From positions 1 to 9,950 of the forward strand of contig JAJYNT010000131.1 in NCBI GenBank assembly GCA_021786215.1: DNA of 9,950 bases, given 5' to 3'. Each line of letters begins with the position of its first letter. The first letter of the stretch is position 1. Origin of the DNA: Chloroflexota bacterium (lineage in GTDB: Bacteria; Chloroflexota; UBA6077). Under the pieces are notes generated by a model. That model was not told the DNA's origin. It made no database searches and saw nothing but the letters and a program-made list of their open reading frames with translations. Shown here in pieces: positions 1 to 7,982 of this stretch. A program made the translations under genes and the position numbers.

Positions 1-13
1 AAAGCCACGAAGA

Positions 14-40
14 GATGCTTCGCTGGCGCTCAGCATGACA
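14..40. repeat. Imperfect hairpin resembling a dispersed intergenic repeat
   Basis: Bases 15-36 form an imperfect inverted repeat. ATGCT (15-19) pairs with AGCAT (32-36), followed by a two-base mismatch and an inner GC/GC pair around a four-base loop. The motif, read on the minus strand as TGTCATGCTGAGCG followed by CCAGCGAAGCATC, looks like the short TGTCAT..TGAGCG..AGCGAAG.. element I remember as scattered in many copies between genes of Chloroflexota and deltaproteobacterial genomes. Only one copy lies in this window, so the repeat status rests on memory and not on sequence shown here. Confidence 0.5.
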
Positions 41-190
41 TGGTGCAGGATGTCCTGTTTCCGCAAGCCGCCGTACACTGCCTCTCAAGCGGGGATATCC
101 CAGATTGGCATGTAAAATGCGGTAGAAGCTCAGAGAATGCGGCACCCACAAACGGATCTTCTGGCGGGACCAGAGGGAGTAGCGGTTTTC

Positions 191-213
191 CGAGAGAGTC
201 TCGTGTTTTCTTC
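191..213 (+). terminator. Weak terminator-like hairpin with T-rich tail
   Basis: CGAGA (191-195), a three-base GAG loop and TCTCG (199-203) form a short 5-bp hairpin. It is followed by a T-rich stretch, TGTTTTCTTC (204-213). This could end transcription of a gene left of the window before the dxs operon starts. The stem is short, only moderately GC-rich, and the T tract is interrupted, so it may be chance. Confidence 0.22.
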
Positions 214-291
214 GCAACTGTCGGTTGGCGCCGGACTGTGCGCGCCTTGCCCAATCCCTGGATCTTGAAGGCTTATCACCATATTGCGAGC

Positions 292-295
292 GGAG
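292..295 (+). promoter_or_regulatory. Ribosome binding site of dxs
   Basis: GGAG lies six bases upstream of the ATG at 302. It favours that ATG over the in-frame TTG at 284, which would add six residues with no family counterpart. Confidence 0.6.
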
Positions 296-301
296 CGTCC
301 A

Positions 302-2203
302 ATGCCGTCGATCCTGCAGAACATTGACGACCCTGCGCAGTTGAAGGGGCTCAGCTACCACCAGTTGGAGCAGTTGGCGGAAGAGATCCGGGCCGAACTG
401 ATAGATCGAGTGCCCCAGAACGGCGGCCACCTGGCTTCCAACCTGGGGGTGGTGGAGTTGACCATTGCCCTGCATCGGGTTTGCCAGACGCCGCGCGACA
501 AGATCGTGTGGGATGTGAGCCACCAGTGCTATGCCCACAAGATGCTGACCGGCCGCCGAGACCGGTTTGCCACCATCAGGCAGTACGGTGGTCTCTCTGG
601 ATTCACCGATCCTTCGGAGAGCCCGCATGATGCCTTCGGGGCGGGCCACGCGGGCACCGCCCTCTCGGCAGCAGTGGGGATCGCGGCCGCGAGAGATCTG
701 GCCGGGGAGGACTACGACGTGGTGGCCGTGGTTGGCGATGGCTCCTTCAGCAGCGGCATGACTTTCGAAGCTCTCAATCATGCCGGCCATCTGGGCTCCA
801 GGTTGATTGTGATCCTGAATGACAACGGCATGTCGATCTCTCCCAGCGTAGGGGGGCTATCGAGGTTTCTGAATGTCCTGCGGCTGGATTCCAGGTACGA
901 GATGGCGAAGGACGAGACGAAGAAGGCGTTAGTCCATCTGCCCATGGGTAATGAGGCCTGGGCCATTACCAAGCGGCTCAAGAGCCGCTTGAAGAGGGCT
1001 CTCATACCTGGATCACTGTGGGAGGAGTTGGGCTTCACCTACCTGGGTCCGGTGAATGGGCACGACATAAGGGAGTTGGAGGCCGCGCTGATCCGGGCCA
1101 GGGATCACGAGCCCGGACCGACACTGATCCACGTGCTGACCAAGAAGGGCAAGGGATACGCCCCGGCCGAAGCCGACGCCACCAAGTTTCATGGGATCTC
1201 TCCCAAAGGAGGAAAGCAGAACAGTTCGCCAACGTACAGCGAGGTGTTTGGCCGAACCACATATCGGCTGATGAGGGAGGACAATCGGGTAGTTGCTATC
1301 ACCGCGGCCATGTTGGATGGCACCGGCCTCACCCTGCCTGCCAGCAAGTTTCCCCATAGGTTGTTCGATGTGGGGATCTGCGAGCAGCATGCGGTCACAA
1401 TGGCCGCGGGCTTGGCTACCCAGGGGATCATCCCCATAGTGGCGATCTACTCGACCTTCTTGCAGCGATCCTACGACCAGATCGTCCACGACGTCTGCAT
1501 ACGTGGCTACCCGGTGGTGTTCGGCGTCGACCGGGCTGGGGTAGTGGGAGACGATGGCAAGACCCACAATGGGGCATTCGACATCCCCTATCTCACTAGC
1601 ATCCCAAACATGGTGGTGGCTGCTCCCAGAGACGAGAATGAGCTGCAGCAGTTGCTGTTCACGGCCGTGAACGCGGGGCGACCGATGGCGATTCGGTATC
1701 CTCGGGGACGGGGACCCGGTGTGCCGCTCCAGCACAGCTTGCAGCGGATTACGATCGGGGAGGGGGAGATCCTGAGGGAAGGGCACGACGTGACCCTGCT
1801 GGCGCTGGGGTCGATGGTGCGGGCTGCTCTGGATGCCGCGGAGTTGCTGGCGGAGCGCGGCATCCAGAGCGCGGTCGTCGATGCCCGGTTCGCCAAGCCG
1901 CTGGATGCGGATCTGATCCTGGACCTGGCTGGCCGAACTCGAAGGGTGTTGACACTGGAGGAAGGGAGCCTCACCGGCGGGTTCGGTAGCTCCGTGCTGC
2001 AACTACTCCAGCAATCTGTCCTGAGTGGTGTGCGGGTGGAGAGCCTTGGGCTTCCGGACCAGTTCATCGAGCATGGGGCCAGAGACTTTCTTCTTCGGCA
2101 GCTCGGGCTGGACGCGGAGGGAGTAGCGAGGCGGGTCATGGCCGCATTTCCAGAGCTGTGCGTTCGACCGCCGATCCAGATGGTGGGAGGGATCGCCGGA
2201 TGA
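302..2203 (+). CDS. dxs: 1-deoxy-D-xylulose-5-phosphate synthase
   Basis: This cytosolic thiamine-diphosphate enzyme condenses pyruvate with glyceraldehyde 3-phosphate to DXP, the first and usually flux-controlling step of the MEP isoprenoid pathway. The protein is 633 residues, close to the usual 620-640. The N-terminal domain has the NGGHLASNLG segment with the conserved His43, and the ThDP/Mg motif GDG (145-147) through NDN (173-175). The pyrimidine-binding domain has GICEQHAV with the catalytic-type Glu361, followed by DRAGVVGDDGKTH and a transketolase C-terminal domain. The ATG at 302 matches the usual family start (short leader, then a DPAQLK..L segment) and has GGAG upstream. It is the first gene of the operon, and its stop overlaps the next start as ATGA. 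Heading a hopanoid cluster suggests that it supplies precursor for it. A general housekeeping role is equally possible, since no second copy can be checked here. Confidence 0.97.
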   Translation: MPSILQNIDDPAQLKGLSYHQLEQLAEEIRAELIDRVPQNGGHLASNLGVVELTIALHRVCQTPRDKIVWDVSHQCYAHKMLTGRRDRFATIRQYGGLSGFTDPSESPHDAFGAGHAGTALSAAVGIAAARDLAGEDYDVVAVVGDGSFSSGMTFEALNHAGHLGSRLIVILNDNGMSISPSVGGLSRFLNVLRLDSRYEMAKDETKKALVHLPMGNEAWAITKRLKSRLKRALIPGSLWEELGFTYLGPVNGHDIRELEAALIRARDHEPGPTLIHVLTKKGKGYAPAEADATKFHGISPKGGKQNSSPTYSEVFGRTTYRLMREDNRVVAITAAMLDGTGLTLPASKFPHRLFDVGICEQHAVTMAAGLATQGIIPIVAIYSTFLQRSYDQIVHDVCIRGYPVVFGVDRAGVVGDDGKTHNGAFDIPYLTSIPNMVVAAPRDENELQQLLFTAVNAGRPMAIRYPRGRGPGVPLQHSLQRITIGEGEILREGHDVTLLALGSMVRAALDAAELLAERGIQSAVVDARFAKPLDADLILDLAGRTRRVLTLEEGSLTGGFGSSVLQLLQQSVLSGVRVESLGLPDQFIEHGARDFLLRQLGLDAEGVARRVMAAFPELCVRPPIQMVGGIAG

Positions 2204-3225
2204 CGTTGCCGATCTGCTTTGACAGATACAGGGTCGAGATCGATGCCGAGCTTCGGCGGTCTCTGGCTGGGTATCAGTCGCCCATGTACGACATGCTTCG
2301 GTATCACATGGGCTGGATAGGTGAGAAGGGCCAGCCCCTGCCCGGCTCCGCGGGGAAGGCTCTTCGTCCCACCCTCTGCCTGCTGGCCTGCGAAGCTGCG
2401 GGCGCTGACTTTGCCGTCGGATTGCCGGCCGCAGCCGCCATCGAGTTGATCCACAACTTCTCTCTGATCCACGACGATGTTCAGGATGACGATAGGGAGC
2501 GACGTCATCGCCCCACCGTATGGAGCGTTTGGGGAAAACCGCAGGCGATAAACGCCGGAACCGCGATGCGGGTGGTGGCAAGCCTCACCATGCTGCGATT
2601 GGAGGAGAGAGAGGTCTCTTTCGCCAAGCTGCTCAGGGCGCAGCGGCTGCTCGATCAGAGCTGCCTTCGGTTAATCGAGGGGCAATACCTGGATATCAGC
2701 TTCGAGAGCCGCCTCGACGTGGGGGTTGACGACTACCTGGCAATGATCGAGGGGAAGACGGCCAGCCTGATAGCCAGCTCTTTGGAGATTGGTGCGCTGC
2801 TGGGGTCCGACGACGAAGGGTTCGTTCGGGCTTTCCGCCGGTTTGGCTTGAACCTGGGGTTCGCCTTTCAGATTCGAGATGACATTCTCGGCATTTGGGG
2901 CAGCACCGAGAAGATCGGCAAGCCAGTCGGCAGCGACATCTGGCGCAGAAAGAAGTCGTTTCCCATTGTCTATGCATTCGACAGGGCGGATCTAGCCTCC
3001 AGGTCGGCGCTGCGCGACATCTATAGCAGTGACATGGTTGACCAGAAGGCGGTGGACCGGGTGCTCTCGATACTGGACGGAATGAACGCCGAGCGAGAGG
3101 CACAGAAGCTTGCCGATAGTTTCTGCGACCGAGCCCTAGCCGAACTGGAAAACGTGGAGCTCTCGCCCTGGGCGGTGGGCTCGCTGCGGGAGATGGCCCA
3201 TTTTCTGACCGAGCGGGACTTCTGA
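2200..3225 (+). CDS. Polyprenyl diphosphate synthase (probably FPP/GGPP)
   Basis: This trans-isoprenyl diphosphate synthase of 341 residues condenses IPP with allylic diphosphates. Visible motifs are GKALRP (52-57, IPP binding), the first Asp-rich motif DDVQD (92-96), GQ (161-162), KT (186-187), and a second Asp-rich region reading DDILG (227-231), then KPVGSD (241-246) and RRKKSFP. The second motif lacks the third Asp of classical DDxxD. The DDILGIWG..TGKPV.SD form is one I know from actinobacterial-type short-chain synthases, so activity is expected. Phe87 sits five residues before the first DDxxD, a position where an aromatic residue limits chain length, which favours C15-C20 products. The ATG at 2200 overlaps the dxs stop and has GGGAGG at 2185-2190, so an upstream in-frame GTG at 2158 is unlikely. 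In this operon its likely job is FPP for squalene. The exact product cannot be read from sequence. Confidence 0.92.
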   Translation: MTLPICFDRYRVEIDAELRRSLAGYQSPMYDMLRYHMGWIGEKGQPLPGSAGKALRPTLCLLACEAAGADFAVGLPAAAAIELIHNFSLIHDDVQDDDRERRHRPTVWSVWGKPQAINAGTAMRVVASLTMLRLEEREVSFAKLLRAQRLLDQSCLRLIEGQYLDISFESRLDVGVDDYLAMIEGKTASLIASSLEIGALLGSDDEGFVRAFRRFGLNLGFAFQIRDDILGIWGSTEKIGKPVGSDIWRRKKSFPIVYAFDRADLASRSALRDIYSSDMVDQKAVDRVLSILDGMNAEREAQKLADSFCDRALAELENVELSPWAVGSLREMAHFLTERDF

Positions 3226-3244
3226 ACGAAACCTGGAGGCGTCA

Positions 3245-4249
3245 ATGGCATTCCCTCTGCGGCTATCCCTCTCGGTGGGCAGCTACGTCGCTGCCAACAA
3301 GCTACGTGGCAGACGGCGCTTCCCAATGGTGCTGATGCTGGAACCCACCTTCCGCTGCAACCTCTCCTGCGCTGGTTGTGGGCGGATCAAAGAAGATAAG
3401 GCCATGGGCGGGCGGATGCTCAGCCTGGAGGAGTGCCTCTCCGCCGTTGAGGAGACGAGGGCCCCGGTGGTCTCCATCGCCGGAGGCGAGCCTCTTCTTC
3501 ATCCCCAGATCGGGGAGATCGTCAAGGGGATTGTGGAGAGGAAGCGCTTCGTCTACATGTGCACCAACGGGATTGCGCTGAAGAGGGGGCTAGAGCTGTT
3601 CGAACCGAATCCCTACCTCAGCATCGTCTTTCACCTGGACGGCTTTGCCGATCTTCACGATCGCATAACGGGCCGTTCTGGTGTTTTCGATGCCGTGATC
3701 GATGGCATACGTGCGGCCAAGCAGGCTGGGTTTCAGGTTCGCACCAACACCACGGTCTTCAAGGGGGCCGACCCCCAGCAGATGCTGAAGCTGTTCTCCA
3801 TGCTAACGGATCTCGGGGTGGACGGCATGATGGTAGCCCCGGCGTTCAGCTACGAGGAGGTGGATGCCGACATCTTCCTGCGGCGGGAGGAGGTTCCGGC
3901 ACTCTTTGATCCGCTCTACCGCCAATCGCGACGGTTTCCGTTCTACCATTCACCGGTTTACCTGGAGTTCCTCGCCGGCAAGAGGGAGTTGCAGTGCACC
4001 CCATGGAGCACCGTCACGAGAAATCCCAAAGGTTGGAAGAGACCCTGCTACCTGCTGACCGACGGCTACTGCCGATCTTTCCAGCAACTGATGGAGGACA
4101 CCGTGTGGGAGAAGTACGGGGTCGGGCGCGATCCCCGCTGCACCAACTGTATGGTTCACTCCGGGTTCGAGGCCAGCGCCATCGAAGCCGGCACCAGCAG
4201 CGTGGCTGGGTTGTGGCACATGACCAGGTGGAGTCTGTTCGGTGCGTAA
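3245..4249 (+). CDS. hpnH: Radical SAM adenosylhopane synthase HpnH
   Basis: HpnH adds a 5'-deoxyadenosyl radical to the double bond of hopene (diploptene), making the C35 skeleton of bacteriohopanepolyols. The 334-residue protein has the family's N-terminus, with MLEPTFRCNLSCAGCG holding the CX3CX2C cluster ligands Cys38, Cys42 and Cys45. GGEPL (80-84) is the SAM-contacting motif. Cys106 (MCTNG) lies where, as I recall from mutational work on HpnH, a cysteine donates hydrogen to the intermediate; I could not verify this. The C-terminal part keeps HpnH-typical cysteines (251, 268, 299, 302) in TPW, RPCYLL and CTNCMVH contexts, plus Cys276. GGAGG at 3235-3239 sits five bases before the ATG. 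The gap to the prenyl synthase is 19 bases, and the end overlaps hpnG by 8 bases. Full length matches the family. Confidence 0.96.
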   Translation: MAFPLRLSLSVGSYVAANKLRGRRRFPMVLMLEPTFRCNLSCAGCGRIKEDKAMGGRMLSLEECLSAVEETRAPVVSIAGGEPLLHPQIGEIVKGIVERKRFVYMCTNGIALKRGLELFEPNPYLSIVFHLDGFADLHDRITGRSGVFDAVIDGIRAAKQAGFQVRTNTTVFKGADPQQMLKLFSMLTDLGVDGMMVAPAFSYEEVDADIFLRREEVPALFDPLYRQSRRFPFYHSPVYLEFLAGKRELQCTPWSTVTRNPKGWKRPCYLLTDGYCRSFQQLMEDTVWEKYGVGRDPRCTNCMVHSGFEASAIEAGTSSVAGLWHMTRWSLFGA

Positions 4250-5006
4250 GTTGGCGAGTGGCAGGCCTGCTCCCGTCGCTTTTCTGGGGGCGATGAAGCA
4301 GGAGGTGGATGGCCTGCGAAGGGAGATGGCGATCGAACGGGAAGTAGCGCAGAACGGGTGGCGCCTCTTCCAGGGGCAGTACGGCGGCAAAGCGCTGCTG
4401 CTGGTCCAAACGGGTCCCGGGCGGCAGCAGGCGGAAGATGCGTTTGAGTACCTGAGGCTCCACTATCCACTGTCCGGTGTGGTCTCTCTTGGGTTTGGCG
4501 GGGCGCTGCAGCAGGGGCTGAGGGTCGGTGACTTGGTTCTCTGCTCGGTGCTCTACCGTGGGGAAGATGTCCGTGCGGAGTCTGGCTGCAACTCGGACCG
4601 GTGGCTGCTGGATCTGGCTGGCGAAGGGCTGCCTGGTAACTCGGTGCGGGTGGGGACCGGCGTAACGGTCCCCACTTTGGTGAGGCAGCGGGGAGAGAGG
4701 ATGGCGCTCCGGGATGCTTTCGGTGCCGATGTGGTGGACATGGAAAGCTACTGGGTCGGCGTGCTGGCGCGGACCATGGGGATTCCGTTTCTGGCCGTGC
4801 GGGCGATCTCCGACTCTGTGAATGATAGCTTGCCTCCTTTCGACCTCTTCTTCGGCCCTGAAGGGCGATGGCGCTGGAGGGAGGGATTGGGCCATTTCCT
4901 ATCCCACCCCTCCGATCTTTCGATGTTGCCGGGGGTCTATGCCAACTCCCGAAGAGCGGCTGGCAGCTTGACCGGCCTGCTGAAGACGATGATATCCCGA
5001 TTCTGA
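4242..5006 (+). CDS. hpnG: Adenosylhopane nucleosidase HpnG
   Basis: This 254-residue nucleoside phosphorylase/MTAN-fold protein is placed by its partner hpnH. In hopanoid bacteria HpnG removes adenine from adenosylhopane to give ribosylhopane. Catalytic positions of bacterial MTA/SAH nucleosidase are all present: Glu21 in GAMKQEV, Glu168 in VVDMES, and Asp191 in RAISDSVND. A glycine-rich SLGFGGALQQGLRVGD segment binds the purine/ribose region. The start is GTG at 4242, overlapping hpnH by 8 bases, with AGGTGGAG at 4226-4233 eight bases upstream. An in-frame TTG at 4251 is an alternative. The next gene starts 23 bases after the stop. A general MTA/SAH nucleosidase is the alternative reading, but the position and the divergent C-terminal half favour HpnG. 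Confidence 0.92.
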   Translation: MRKLASGRPAPVAFLGAMKQEVDGLRREMAIEREVAQNGWRLFQGQYGGKALLLVQTGPGRQQAEDAFEYLRLHYPLSGVVSLGFGGALQQGLRVGDLVLCSVLYRGEDVRAESGCNSDRWLLDLAGEGLPGNSVRVGTGVTVPTLVRQRGERMALRDAFGADVVDMESYWVGVLARTMGIPFLAVRAISDSVNDSLPPFDLFFGPEGRWRWREGLGHFLSHPSDLSMLPGVYANSRRAAGSLTGLLKTMISRF

Positions 5007-5029
5007 GCGAGCGATGGGCAGAGGCGGGA

Positions 5030-6019
5030 ATGAAGGCACTGGTCACTGGCGCGACGGGCTTTATCGGGTCGAGCCTGGTGAAGGAGTTGTTGGCTCGAGG
5101 ATACCTGGTAAAGGTGCTGGTGAGGTCCGACAGCACGCGGAGGAACATCGACGGTCTTGGGGTCGAGCGTGCCGTTGGGGACCTGCGGGACAGGGAAACG
5201 CTGGATAGAGCACTGAAGGGTTGTGACGTGCTCTTCCATGTGGCCGCGGCATACAGCTTTTGGACGCCGAACCCCAAGCAGATATACGAGACCAACGTGG
5301 GTGGAACCGAAAAGCTTCTTTCAGCGGCATTGGAACGGGGGGTCCAGAAGGTAGTTTACACCAGTACCGAATCCACCGTGGGGATTCCTCGTAACGGAGG
5401 AGTCGGCAACGAAGGGCTGGTGTCGCGTGCCGATCAGCTTTCAGGTCATTACAAGAAATCGAAGCTCGAAGCGGAGAAGGTGGCGCTACGGATTTGCATG
5501 GAGGGTCTTCCCCTGGTTGTGGTCAACCCTACCACTCCGATGGGCCCTGGGGATGTGAGGCCGACGCCGACCGGCCAGCTGATAGTGGATTACCTGAACC
5601 GGAGAATGCCGGCGTACGTGAACACGGGGTTGAACCTAGTGGATGTCCGAGATGTCGCTGTGGGACACGTCCTGGCACTGGAGAGGGGGCGGATCGGGGA
5701 GAGGTACATCCTCGGAAACCGGAATCTGATCTTCAGGGAGATCCTGGGCATGCTGGAAGGGATAAGTGGCATTCCAGCTCCCCGATTCAGGATCCCGCTG
5801 TGGCTTGCATTGGGCGCAGGGTATCTGGACGAGTTCATCGCGAGGAAGGCTGCCGGGAAGCCCCCCAGGATCCCGGTGGCGGCGGTCAAGACCGCGCGCC
5901 ATTTCAGACACTTCGACTGCTCCAAGGCCGTCAAGGAACTTGGGCTGCCTCAGACCCCAGTGGAGGAAGCTCTGAAGGATGCTATTAGGTGGTTCAGGCA
6001 AAATGGATATGCGAGTTGA
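5030..6019 (+). CDS. hpnA: Hopanoid-associated NAD-dependent epimerase/reductase HpnA
   Basis: This extended short-chain dehydrogenase of 329 residues has a Rossmann GATGFIG (7-13) at its N-terminus, TSTES (111-115) as the Ser/Thr element, and the catalytic YxxxK at Tyr141-Lys145 (YKKSK). Length and pattern match the hopanoid-associated sugar epimerase family HpnA. Its exact reaction is not settled to my knowledge. Acting next to hpnH and hpnG, it could modify the ribose-derived tail of ribosylhopane, either by epimerisation or by the reduction needed to open it to bacteriohopanetetrol; this is inference. The ATG at 5030 is chosen because it directly precedes the nucleotide-binding fold. Upstream in-frame starts such as 4868 would overlap hpnG and add 54 residues with no family counterpart. 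GAGG at 5021-5024 may serve as ribosome binding site. Confidence 0.92.
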   Translation: MKALVTGATGFIGSSLVKELLARGYLVKVLVRSDSTRRNIDGLGVERAVGDLRDRETLDRALKGCDVLFHVAAAYSFWTPNPKQIYETNVGGTEKLLSAALERGVQKVVYTSTESTVGIPRNGGVGNEGLVSRADQLSGHYKKSKLEAEKVALRICMEGLPLVVVNPTTPMGPGDVRPTPTGQLIVDYLNRRMPAYVNTGLNLVDVRDVAVGHVLALERGRIGERYILGNRNLIFREILGMLEGISGIPAPRFRIPLWLALGAGYLDEFIARKAAGKPPRIPVAAVKTARHFRHFDCSKAVKELGLPQTPVEEALKDAIRWFRQNGYAS

Positions 6020-7982
6020 TGGAGAGAGGCCGGCTCTGGTTGCTGAAGCTCGCCTGGTTGATGACTTCTCGCAGCCGGAAGATCTGAGGGCCATCGCGAC
6101 CGCGGTGCGCAAAGCCCAGTCTCGGCTGGTGAGTCTCCAGAGTCGAGAAGGCTACTGGGTTGGAGAGTTGGAGGCCGATGCCTCTGTATCGGCCGGTTAC
6201 GTGCCTCTCATGTACTACATGCTGGGGGACGTCGACCCCGTCCGGAAGCAGAAGGTGATCAACCACGTGAAGAGCAAACAGAATCGCGATGGCTCTTGGA
6301 GCGCACACGCCGAGGGGCCGGGCGACCTCAACGTGAGCATTCAGAGCTACTTCGATCTGAAGCTCGCGGGGGTCTCTGCCGAGGAGCCGTTCATGGTGCA
6401 GGCTCGGGAGTTTATCCTGAGCCGGGGTGGGATCTGCCGTTCCAGCATCTTCACCAAGATCTGGCTCGCCCTCTTTGGCCAGTATCCGTGGACGGGGACT
6501 CCGGCGTTGCCTCCGGAGTTGATACTGCTGCCTAACTGGTTCTACCTGAACATCTACGAGTTCGCCAGCTGGTCGCGGGCCACTATCGTTGCCCTGATGG
6601 TGGTGCTCACCACCAAACCCACCTGCCCTGTGCTCGAACAGGCTCGGGTGTCTGAACTCTACCTGGAGCCAGAGGGGCAGCGAGATTACTCACTGGGCAA
6701 GATCGGTAATCCATTCAGCTGGAAGTCCTTCTTCCTGATGGCCGACGGGCTGCTGAAGCTGTGCGAAAAGTCGCCTATCAAACCGCTTCGTGGCCGGGCG
6801 ATCCGCGACGTCGAGCGGTGGATCGTACAGCATCAGGAGTCGGATGGAAGCTGGGGCGGGATCATGCTCCCATGGATCTATTCCCTGATAGCTCTGAAGA
6901 GCCTCGGCTACCCCCTGAGCCATCCGGTTATTGAGCTGGGGCTGAAGGGGCTGGAGGGGTTCATCGTGGAGGATGAGACCACGCTACGGCTTCAGCCGGC
7001 GACCTCGCCCGTGTGGGACACCGCCTGGGCGGTGATCGCGCTCCGGGAGTCCGGGTTATCTTCTGATGACCAAGCGCTGACGAGGGCTGCTTGCTGGCTG
7101 CTGTCCCAGCAGATCAACGTGGGCGGCGACTGGCAGGTGAAGAACCCCGGAACCGAACCTGCCTGCTGGGCCTTTGAGTTCGACAACGATCTCTACCCCG
7201 ATCTGGACGACAGCGCCGTCGTATGCAGAGCCTTGAGGAGGGTGCGTCTTTCGGAAGGGGTTGAGGATGCCAAGCAGCAGGCCATAGATCGGACCATTCC
7301 CTGGGTCACCAGTATGCAGAGCAAAGATGGCGGGTGGTCGGCCTTCGACCGAGACAACGACAAGTCCATTCTTTCCCAGATACCATTCGCGGATTTCATG
7401 TCTCCGCTGGACCCGACCTGCGCCGATGTGACCGCTCATGTCGTGGAACTGCTGGGGGAGTCGAGGCAGGACCCGGCCTCCATGCGCAGGGCGCTTGCTT
7501 ATCTCAAGTCCACGCAGAGGGTCGACGGATCCTGGTACGGGCGCTGGGGAGTGAATTATCTGTACGGCACCGGCTTGGTGTTGGCCGCGCTTGCGGCGGC
7601 CGATCAGGACCCGGCCCAGGACTATATCCAGAGGGCCTGCTCCTGGCTTGCGTTTCGCCAGAACCCGGACGGCGGCTGGGGAGAGAGCTGCGAGAGCTAT
7701 GCCGACCCTATCTGGGAGGGCTGCGGCCCCAGCACGGCCTCCCAGACGGCCTGGGCTCTGTTGGGACTCATGGCCAGCGAGCAGTCTTCAAGCCCTGTGG
7801 TGGAGCGGGGGGTCCGATACCTGATACGAACATTGCGAGAGGATGGCTCGTGGGAGGAGAAACCATACACCGGCACCGGCTTTCCCAAGGCCTTCTATCT
7901 TCGCTACGACCTCTACCGGGCCTATTTCCCACTGATGGCGCTGGCCCGCTACCATGAATACCTGAAGGGAGCAGTGCGATGA
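6003..7982 (+). CDS. shc: Squalene-hopene cyclase (SHC, HpnF)
   Basis: This membrane-associated triterpene cyclase converts squalene to hopene/hopanol. The protein is 659 residues, within the usual 630-680. The protonating DxDD motif is DLDD at 400-403, within FDNDLYPDLDDSAVV. Several QW repeats are visible (QNRDGSW, QESDGSWGG, QSKDGGW, QRVDGSW, QNPDGGWGE). The C-terminus GTGFPKAFYL..YDLY keeps Phe627, Phe631, Tyr635 and Tyr638, matching Phe601, Phe605, Tyr609 and Tyr612 of the Alicyclobacillus enzyme. The PKAFYLRY variant resembles SHCs of anaerobes as I remember them. The start is uncertain among ATG 5979 (GAGGAAG upstream), ATG 6003 and ATG 6009; all overlap the end of hpnA. The stop overlaps the next start as ATGA. 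It is the core cyclase for the neighbouring hpnH, hpnG and hpnA, but no squalene-making gene lies in the window. Confidence 0.96.
   Translation: MDMRVDGERPALVAEARLVDDFSQPEDLRAIATAVRKAQSRLVSLQSREGYWVGELEADASVSAGYVPLMYYMLGDVDPVRKQKVINHVKSKQNRDGSWSAHAEGPGDLNVSIQSYFDLKLAGVSAEEPFMVQAREFILSRGGICRSSIFTKIWLALFGQYPWTGTPALPPELILLPNWFYLNIYEFASWSRATIVALMVVLTTKPTCPVLEQARVSELYLEPEGQRDYSLGKIGNPFSWKSFFLMADGLLKLCEKSPIKPLRGRAIRDVERWIVQHQESDGSWGGIMLPWIYSLIALKSLGYPLSHPVIELGLKGLEGFIVEDETTLRLQPATSPVWDTAWAVIALRESGLSSDDQALTRAACWLLSQQINVGGDWQVKNPGTEPACWAFEFDNDLYPDLDDSAVVCRALRRVRLSEGVEDAKQQAIDRTIPWVTSMQSKDGGWSAFDRDNDKSILSQIPFADFMSPLDPTCADVTAHVVELLGESRQDPASMRRALAYLKSTQRVDGSWYGRWGVNYLYGTGLVLAALAAADQDPAQDYIQRACSWLAFRQNPDGGWGESCESYADPIWEGCGPSTASQTAWALLGLMASEQSSSPVVERGVRYLIRTLREDGSWEEKPYTGTGFPKAFYLRYDLYRAYFPLMALARYHEYLKGAVR

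Larger units (their letters stand above)
41..301. other. Non-coding leader upstream of dxs
   Basis: I see no recognisable gene here. The short open frames on both strands have no family-like motifs and overlap each other. Small inverted repeats are present: GACAT (37-41) with ATGTC (50-54), CAGGA (46-50) with TCCTG (53-57), and CGAGA with TCTCG at 191-203. A promoter for the dxs operon should lie in or before this stretch. I could not find a -35/-10 pair with acceptable spacing: TGTAAAAT at 111-118 resembles an extended -10, but no matching -35 lies upstream of it. Confidence 0.5.

Noticed and set aside
105..118. Possible promoter TTGGCA / TGTAAAAT
   Set aside because: The two boxes almost touch, and no other -35/-10 pair with about 17-base spacing could be found in the leader.
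284..301. TTG start for dxs
   Set aside because: It adds six residues not expected in DXS, and ATG 302 has GGAG at suitable spacing.
1013..2002. Long antisense open frame within dxs (329 residues)
   Set aside because: It lies fully opposite a clear dxs gene, has no family motifs, and long antisense frames are expected in GC-rich coding DNA.
1588..2508. Antisense open frame opposite the end of dxs and start of the prenyl synthase (306 residues)
   Set aside because: It is a low-complexity shadow frame opposite two genes with intact catalytic motifs.
4868..5029. N-terminal extension of HpnA
   Set aside because: It overlaps hpnG and adds 54 residues before a Rossmann motif that normally starts at residue 1-10; the ATG at 5030 fits the family.
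4156..5295. Long antisense open frame opposite hpnG/hpnA (379 residues)
   Set aside because: The translation is rich in Ser, Pro and Arg with no domain pattern, and it crosses three well-supported genes on the other strand.
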